The notes under the pieces are model-generated. The model searched no databases and had not been told where the DNA came from. It saw nothing but the letters and a program-made list of their open reading frames with translations. The translations under genes and the position numbers were made by a program. 64,000 nt of DNA from Ceratocystis colombiana (lineage: Eukaryota > Ascomycota > Sordariomycetes > Microascales > Ceratocystidaceae): NCBI GenBank assembly GCA_026419805.1, contig JAOSLS010000118.1, forward strand, positions 1 to 64,000. The letters are read 5' to 3'. This document shows positions 59,501-64,000 of the stretch, in pieces; positions within the stretch are counted from its first letter, which is position 1, and each line of letters begins with the position of its first letter.

Positions 59501-60744
59501 TTTGCTGAGGAGGAGGCTGAGAACTTTATCCCTCAGTCCATGTTCACTGACAAGGACAGTGAGGCTGACAAGGCTCTTTTAGCTCTTCTACTTACGAAGT
59601 TGTTCCGCTTGGATCGTCTTGTTCCCGCAGCCCAGAACTTTACCACGGCTGTCTTTGGTGCTGGACTGTTTGACATTGTCGACAATCTTGCTGATACTGT
59701 GGCCCATATCCCTGCCACTTGCCCTATCTCTCTTGTCTCTTCTCCTGGCTTCGATGCTTCATTCAAGGTCGACTCGCTTGTTGCCCGTTCTAGCGTCAAG
59801 TGTACTAACATCGCTATGGGCTCCAATGAAGGTTTGGCTTCGGCTGACAAGGCCATTGCTAGTGCCGCTCAAACAGGCTCATGGGTGCTAATCAAGAACG
59901 TGCATCTGGCGCCTACGTGGTTGCAGAGTCTGGAGAAGCGACTGGACAGTCTGAATCCGAATGCTAACTTCCGGCTGTTCCTCAGCATGGAGAGCTCGCC
60001 CAAGATCCCGGTTAATCTGCTTCGTGCGTCTCGTGTGCTCATGTATGAGCAACCTGCCGGTGTCCGTGCCAATATGAAAGACTCAATGGCCTCTCTGGCG
60101 ACCCGGGCTGGCAGAAGCCCGGTTGAGCGTGGCAGACTGTACTTGCTGATTTGCTTCTTGCATGCCGTGGTACAGGAGCGTCTGCGCTATGCTCCAACGC
60201 TGGGCTGGAAGGCTATGTGGGAATTTAACGACAGTGATGTAAGTGGCTTATCATTTTTAGATCTCTTATTTCTTGTGTATTTGTGATTATACTAACTAGT
60301 GTTTGCCTCTAATAGTACGAGTGTTCGGCCTTCATCATTGACACTTGGGTTGATGTCGTTGCCCAATCACGAACCAACATTGCCCCGCAAAACATCCCTT
60401 GGCCCATGCTGCACCACCTAATAGTGCAGACCTATGGCGGCAAGATTGACAACGAGTCTGATTATGCTGTTCTTGGTGACTTGGTACAGCGCTTCCTCAC
60501 TCCCGCGGCCTATGAGCTCAACCACTGCCTGATTGACACTCTGGCGGTGCCCGAGGGCAATGCCGTGAAGGACTTTAACGAGTGGATCAATGCCCTGCCC
60601 GAGAGAGAGCCTCCTATGTACCTAGGCCTGCCGGCTAATGCAGAGAAGCTACTGCTGATGGGGCTTGGAAGGGATCTAATTGATAAGGTACGCAAGGTGA
60701 CTGACAGGCTGGATGAGAGTGAGCAGTTGATGGCGGAGGAGTAG
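47523..60744 (+). CDS. DYN1: Cytoplasmic dynein 1 heavy chain
   Basis: Three exons, 47523-47823, 47907-60238 and 60316-60744, give 4,353 aa, the normal fungal length (human is about 4,646). Introns start GTGAGT and GTAAGT and join in phases 1 and 0. The start MEVSVSPQSPN and FGTIDLPRLVDHLVAVAEA match fungal dyneins. After the tail and linker come six AAA modules. P-loops lie at about residue 1945 (GPAGTGKTES, AAA1), 2242 (GNSGSGKS, AAA2), 2609 (GPPGSGKT, AAA3) and 2951 (GVSGSGKT, AAA4). The AAA1 Walker B GCFDEFNR is near 1994. The stalk coiled coil and microtubule-binding domain occupy about 3190-3500, with VRSMGNPPQGVRLALDSV near 3320. The protein drives minus-end transport of nuclei and endosomes. 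All ATPase motifs look intact. In filamentous fungi this gene is nudA or ro-1. Confidence 0.97.
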
Positions 60745-62803
60745 ACTAGGCAAGGAGCTGCCTGTCTGGTAGACAGATCTTTTTTATTGTTTAATGTTTA
60801 TGGCGGACGGGGTATTTATTTCGCTTTATTTTGGGGCGGGTTTTGCTATGTAGCGCCTGGGAGTTTCTTTAGAAACACTGGAGTGGGTTAAGATAGATAA
60901 AAGGTTTTTTCAATACCATATCTTGGTTATGACTTAATATTTGCATGTGGAAGTGAAACGCTGGCCACTGGTAGACTGCGAAGTGCTGCATCTCTCGTCC
61001 TATCTGAATCTTCCCTGTGTACGTGGTTTACCTTGTTGCGTTGATTACATAGCCCATCGTGTCATCTCAACTTCGCAGTTCTATAGAGATGTAAATGAAG
61101 TATTATCAGATATTGCCAGTATGTACTGAACAAAGCCGCTTGTGATAGCGATATTCGTACCAGGCTGGAGAAACCAAGATGGAAGTTGGTAGAGATTTGG
61201 CGCTAGAAGCTTAGGACAGTAGGGAGCCGTGTCATTGAGTTTTTGGGCTTGAGAAAAACAAAGTTGGGCCTCAAAGCTCGGAGGTGCACACAGCGTGCAT
61301 GCAAGCACGCGGAGGAGAAAGAAGGTGATATGCTAGTTAGCACGTTGTGAGCTCTTGAGCATATTTGATATGTGGCTAATCTACCAACGTCGTTCTTGGA
61401 ACGGCAAGCAGGTTCCTGTAATCTAGACGTGAAATGCAGAAGCAGCTTGGCCAAAGAAAGAAACAACTTGGAACCTATTTCCAGATGCGCAGTCTGAGCT
61501 GGATGATGAAGCTAGTGCCATCGAGATTGCTGAAGTCACAATGTCGATGATCTAGGTTAGGGTTACCATGATTGTTGCTCCTGACTGAGTTCGGCCAAAT
61601 GTTAGGGTCAGTATCTTCAAAGAGGACTCTCTAGTAGAAACCCCTGCCTTTAGGTTAAGACGCTGGTTGATGGAGCAATTGAACTTGTGTACACAGGCAT
61701 TTTGTGTCCAGTGCTTGCCCAGCATGGGGTTGACTATTTCTTTCTCGTCAGTCTGCCCAGTCAAAAGTCGTGCGGAATTCAACCTAGGAGTATATGTATA
61801 ACGGAAAATCATATCCTTCTCCGGATAGAGCTAAATTAGACACCCGCTCTCGGGGTGTAGTGGATGGCTATGGGGATGTAATAGAATGAAGCAATGCATT
61901 AGAAAAGACCTCGCCTTTGTTTAAAAGGAAGTGTTTTATCGGTGAATGGGAAGAAAAAAGCCTTGTACTTTGGCGGTAGTAAGGCAAAAGCGCTCCATTT
62001 GATGATGGATGGTGCACTGCTAAATGGTGAACTACGTTACTGAATAAGCACTAAAGTCTATGCTACTAAAAAGGTAGCAGAGCGTAATTGATTTTACGGG
62101 AGCTGAGGTTCAGCACACAAATCCTCAGTGTTTCCAACCCAGTAGACAGTGTAGCAGGCAGTAGGTAGATAGATAGATATATCAGGGGTGGAGGTCGGGT
62201 GATGTAGTGGTTGTTAGAATGGATGGCGATCTAAAGTTTCGTCTAGACGCGAGCCATAAACTAGATTCAGAACTGGAGGCGGGAAGGATATTGACTAGGA
62301 ATGGCGTAGCGTCTGATCTCCCCTTCCTCTCCTCACTTAATATTAGACGGCTTTGGGTGATAATGTAGCCACAAGATGTCTCTTAAAACAGCTATAAATA
62401 TTGTATCAGACATGCAAGTACAAGTCATCAGGCATACAGCACCGAGCCACTGGTTCCTGGTTTCCCATGAGCCGCTTTCCTGATTTTCAAGGACGTACTC
62501 ACTGGACGGCATGTCATCTTTAAACAGAGCTGGTAGAAGGTAGAGGTGCTATATCATAAGTGCTCGGGGCTTCATGTTGCATTTTCAGCAAGTATTTTCT
62601 CCTGCCGTTACCTTCTACAGGCATTTATTTTCTCTTTCGCTGGGAGTCTTTTTCCCTTGGCCCTTATTTCTCTCAAAAGCCCTCGCGAATCACACCAAGT
62701 GACGAAAGATCACACCGTTGTGACTTCTGTGAATAAAGAGCAATACCGCAGCCAAGAGGGAGTCAAAGACCAGCGGGTGTTACAGTACTACCCGTCAAAC
62801 AAC
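60745..62803. other. Intergenic region downstream of dynein
   Basis: No gene is seen. Isolated TTAGGGTTA-like and TTAGGGT matches near 61555 and 61602 are too short to be telomeric. The retrotransposon target duplication ACAAC occupies 62799-62803. Confidence 0.5.
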
Positions 62804-62994
62804 TGTCACGGGTTGGATACAAGATCTTCATTGTAGCCAGTTCGGAGGTTCAAAGAACATGCATTAAGGAGGAAAGGGAATAACTAGCTAGACTGTACTG
62901 GCGGGAGAGGGGCTCTATATAGGTGAGCTCTGTGCGGTGGGGTCTCGCACGGACCTAGGGCATCGCCCTAACACATACAGGCGCAGCCCTTACA
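62804..62994 (-). repeat. LTR (3' LTR in element orientation)
   Basis: 191 bp, TG...CA ends, identical to 63517-63707. It contains TATATA at 62916-62921 and AACATGCATT at 62856-62865 (plus-strand reading). Confidence 0.92.
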
Positions 62995-62998
62995 TCAG

Positions 62999-63020
62999 CC
63001 TCCCCTCTTCTTCCTTCTTC
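62999..63020 (-). other. Polypurine tract of the LTR element
   Basis: The minus strand reads 22 uninterrupted purines, four bases from the LTR. This is the expected primer for plus-strand DNA synthesis and fixes the element's orientation. Confidence 0.75.
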
Positions 63021-63504
63021 GTTTCGCTTTTTGGTGTGTTGAATGTATGTCCTCCCATGTCTTCAATGAGGAGCATCTTCAAGACCACCCAAGTCAATTC
63101 CCAAATCTCCTTCACTTCAGGTTTGCCATGTAATTTGCCATCAGGGCCTCCTTCTCCTCTCACACAGGACACCCCCAACCATTGTACTCCCCACGTCAGT
63201 AGAGTAACATATGGCGTCTTGTTGTCCCTTCAAATTAGCACTTTGCAGCAGCTCTAAAAGGGATTCAATCATTCCCAAGAGTGTAGCAATGGCAACCCCT
63301 CCTTTATCCGATTCGATCGATCGTTATATTCCCGCAATCCTCGTCATTCGTACGTCGTCGTTAGCCACTTCTTTTGGCTGTCATTGTCAAGATAGAGGGC
63401 GTTGAAAAACATCGGGAAGGGATGTAAAGGTAGGTGTAAAAATTGAAGATAAAAAAAAACAAAAGAGTGTAAAAAGAGAAGGCGTCGTTTTTTTTTTTAT
63501 TTTG

Positions 63505-63514
63505 AATGCATGTT
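63505..63514 (-). other. Candidate self-priming primer-binding site
   Basis: The minus strand reads AACATGCATT two bases after the 5' LTR. It is perfectly complementary over 10 nt to AATGCATGTT inside the same LTR (63569-63578). No obvious tRNA 3'-end complement (TGG...) is present. Confidence 0.5.
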
Positions 63515-63516
63515 TA

Positions 63517-63707
63517 TGTCACGGGTTGGATACAAGATCTTCATTGTAGCCAGTTCGGAGGTTCAAAGAACATGCATTAAGGAGGAAAGGGAATAACTAG
63601 CTAGACTGTACTGGCGGGAGAGGGGCTCTATATAGGTGAGCTCTGTGCGGTGGGGTCTCGCACGGACCTAGGGCATCGCCCTAACACATACAGGCGCAGC
63701 CCTTACA
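63517..63707 (-). repeat. LTR (5' LTR in element orientation)
   Basis: 191 bp. Read on the minus strand, a TATATA box (63629-63634) is followed about 50 nt downstream by AATGCATGTT (63578-63569), the candidate start of the transcript. Confidence 0.92.
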
Positions 63708-63712
63708 ACAAC

Positions 63713-64000
63713 CTTAAGTATGTGCAACCTAACTGCTAACAGGTTACTCACGTGTTTCCACATAAACAACTGGGCTTCAAAGTATAACGTAGAGAGATCT
63801 AGGCCTTATTCTTCAGATACAGACATTCATTTCTTAGTCTACTATAGATTAGCCTAACCCCAATCAGCACAAAGCAGGCTATGCTGTCTGTACACTTCCA
63901 TCAAGGACAAGTGTCGAGATGAAGCCAGAACTTTTGACCTGCCTCAAATATCCTGCTTCTTACCAAGAATACTGATTCAAGGAATAGCTTATGTACAAGG
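63713..64000. other. Window edge, no gene seen
   Basis: AT-rich intergenic sequence after the retrotransposon. Nothing recognisable. Confidence 0.4.

Larger units (their letters stand above)
62804..63707 (-). mobile_element. Complete non-autonomous miniature LTR retrotransposon (TRIM-like)
   Basis: Two identical 191-bp direct repeats (62804-62994 and 63517-63707) begin TGT and end ACA. They enclose 522 bp, and the whole is flanked by a 5-bp duplication ACAAC (62799-62803 and 63708-63712). Orientation is minus: a 22-nt polypurine tract (minus strand of 62999-63020) lies four bases from the left LTR, and a candidate primer-binding site (63505-63514) lies two bases from the right LTR. There is no gag, protease, reverse transcriptase or integrase, so it must be mobilised in trans. 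Identical LTRs and an intact target duplication indicate recent insertion. The interior carries two overlapping open minus-strand frames of unknown origin. Confidence 0.9.

Noticed and set aside
61551..61610. TTAGGGTTA-like matches suggesting an internal telomere repeat
   Set aside because: Only one or two degenerate units; no array. The CCCAAG/CCTAAG hexamers at 29.56 kb also do not match CCCTAA.
62804..63707. Plus-strand orientation of the LTR element
   Set aside because: On the plus strand the sequence before the right LTR is not purine-rich and nothing after the left LTR resembles a primer-binding site. Both signals are present only on the minus strand.
1..64000. tRNA, 5S rRNA and CRISPR arrays
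   Set aside because: Reading for tRNA T-loops (GTTCRA) with pairing arms and for the fungal 5S core found no convincing case. A covariance-model scan would be decisive. CRISPR is not expected in a fungal nuclear genome and no spaced direct repeats were seen.

Overview
The window is nuclear DNA of a filamentous ascomycete (Pezizomycotina, probably Sordariomycetes). The evidence is short GT-AG introns of about 50-210 bp with CTAAC-type branch sites, pyrimidine-rich leaders, C/G-ending codons, and a typical fungal gene set: cytoplasmic dynein heavy chain, an Atf1-type bZIP, Mis13/Dsn1, Erv25, a GPI-anchored Cys-rich wall protein and MBF1. I place it no more precisely than that. Gene density is low: about 14 supported genes in 64 kb, with gene-free stretches of up to 6 kb.

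Layout. 0.1-8.6 kb: mitochondrial rRNA methyltransferase MRM1 (+), a GFA/CENP-V zinc protein (+), a GPI-anchored Cys-module protein (-) and a 189-aa DUF6914-like protein (-). 11.7-16.2 kb: MBF1 (+), replication licensing factor CDT1 (-) and a likely 75-aa protein with a long pyrimidine-rich leader (-). 16.2-22.4 kb: a gene desert rich in homopolymers and microsatellites. 22.4-31 kb: an accessory-looking block with a GST-like protein (-), a Copia-type retropepsin-like protein that has lost its catalytic Asp (-), and two stretches of probable decayed or unrecognised coding sequence. 31.9-44.3 kb: a housekeeping/regulatory block with Atf1 (+), Dsn1 (+), SDHAF2/SDH5 (-), Erv25 (-) and a polyglutamine FAR1-domain protein (+). 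47.5-60.7 kb: the dynein heavy chain (+), 4,353 aa, almost all in one 12.3-kb exon. 62.8-63.7 kb: a complete 904-bp non-autonomous LTR retrotransposon with identical 191-bp LTRs, a 5-bp target-site duplication, a polypurine tract, and a primer-binding site complementary to its own LTR.

The genes do not form one pathway. They are unrelated single-copy functions: mitochondrial rRNA and complex II assembly, replication licensing, kinetochore assembly, ER-Golgi cargo traffic, microtubule transport and stress transcription. The most novel items are the miniature LTR element with a self-priming signature, the protease-dead retropepsin-like gene, and a helically phased ATGTA array between divergent genes. 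All exon boundaries were placed by eye from splice consensus, reading phase and family resemblance. No database search was run.
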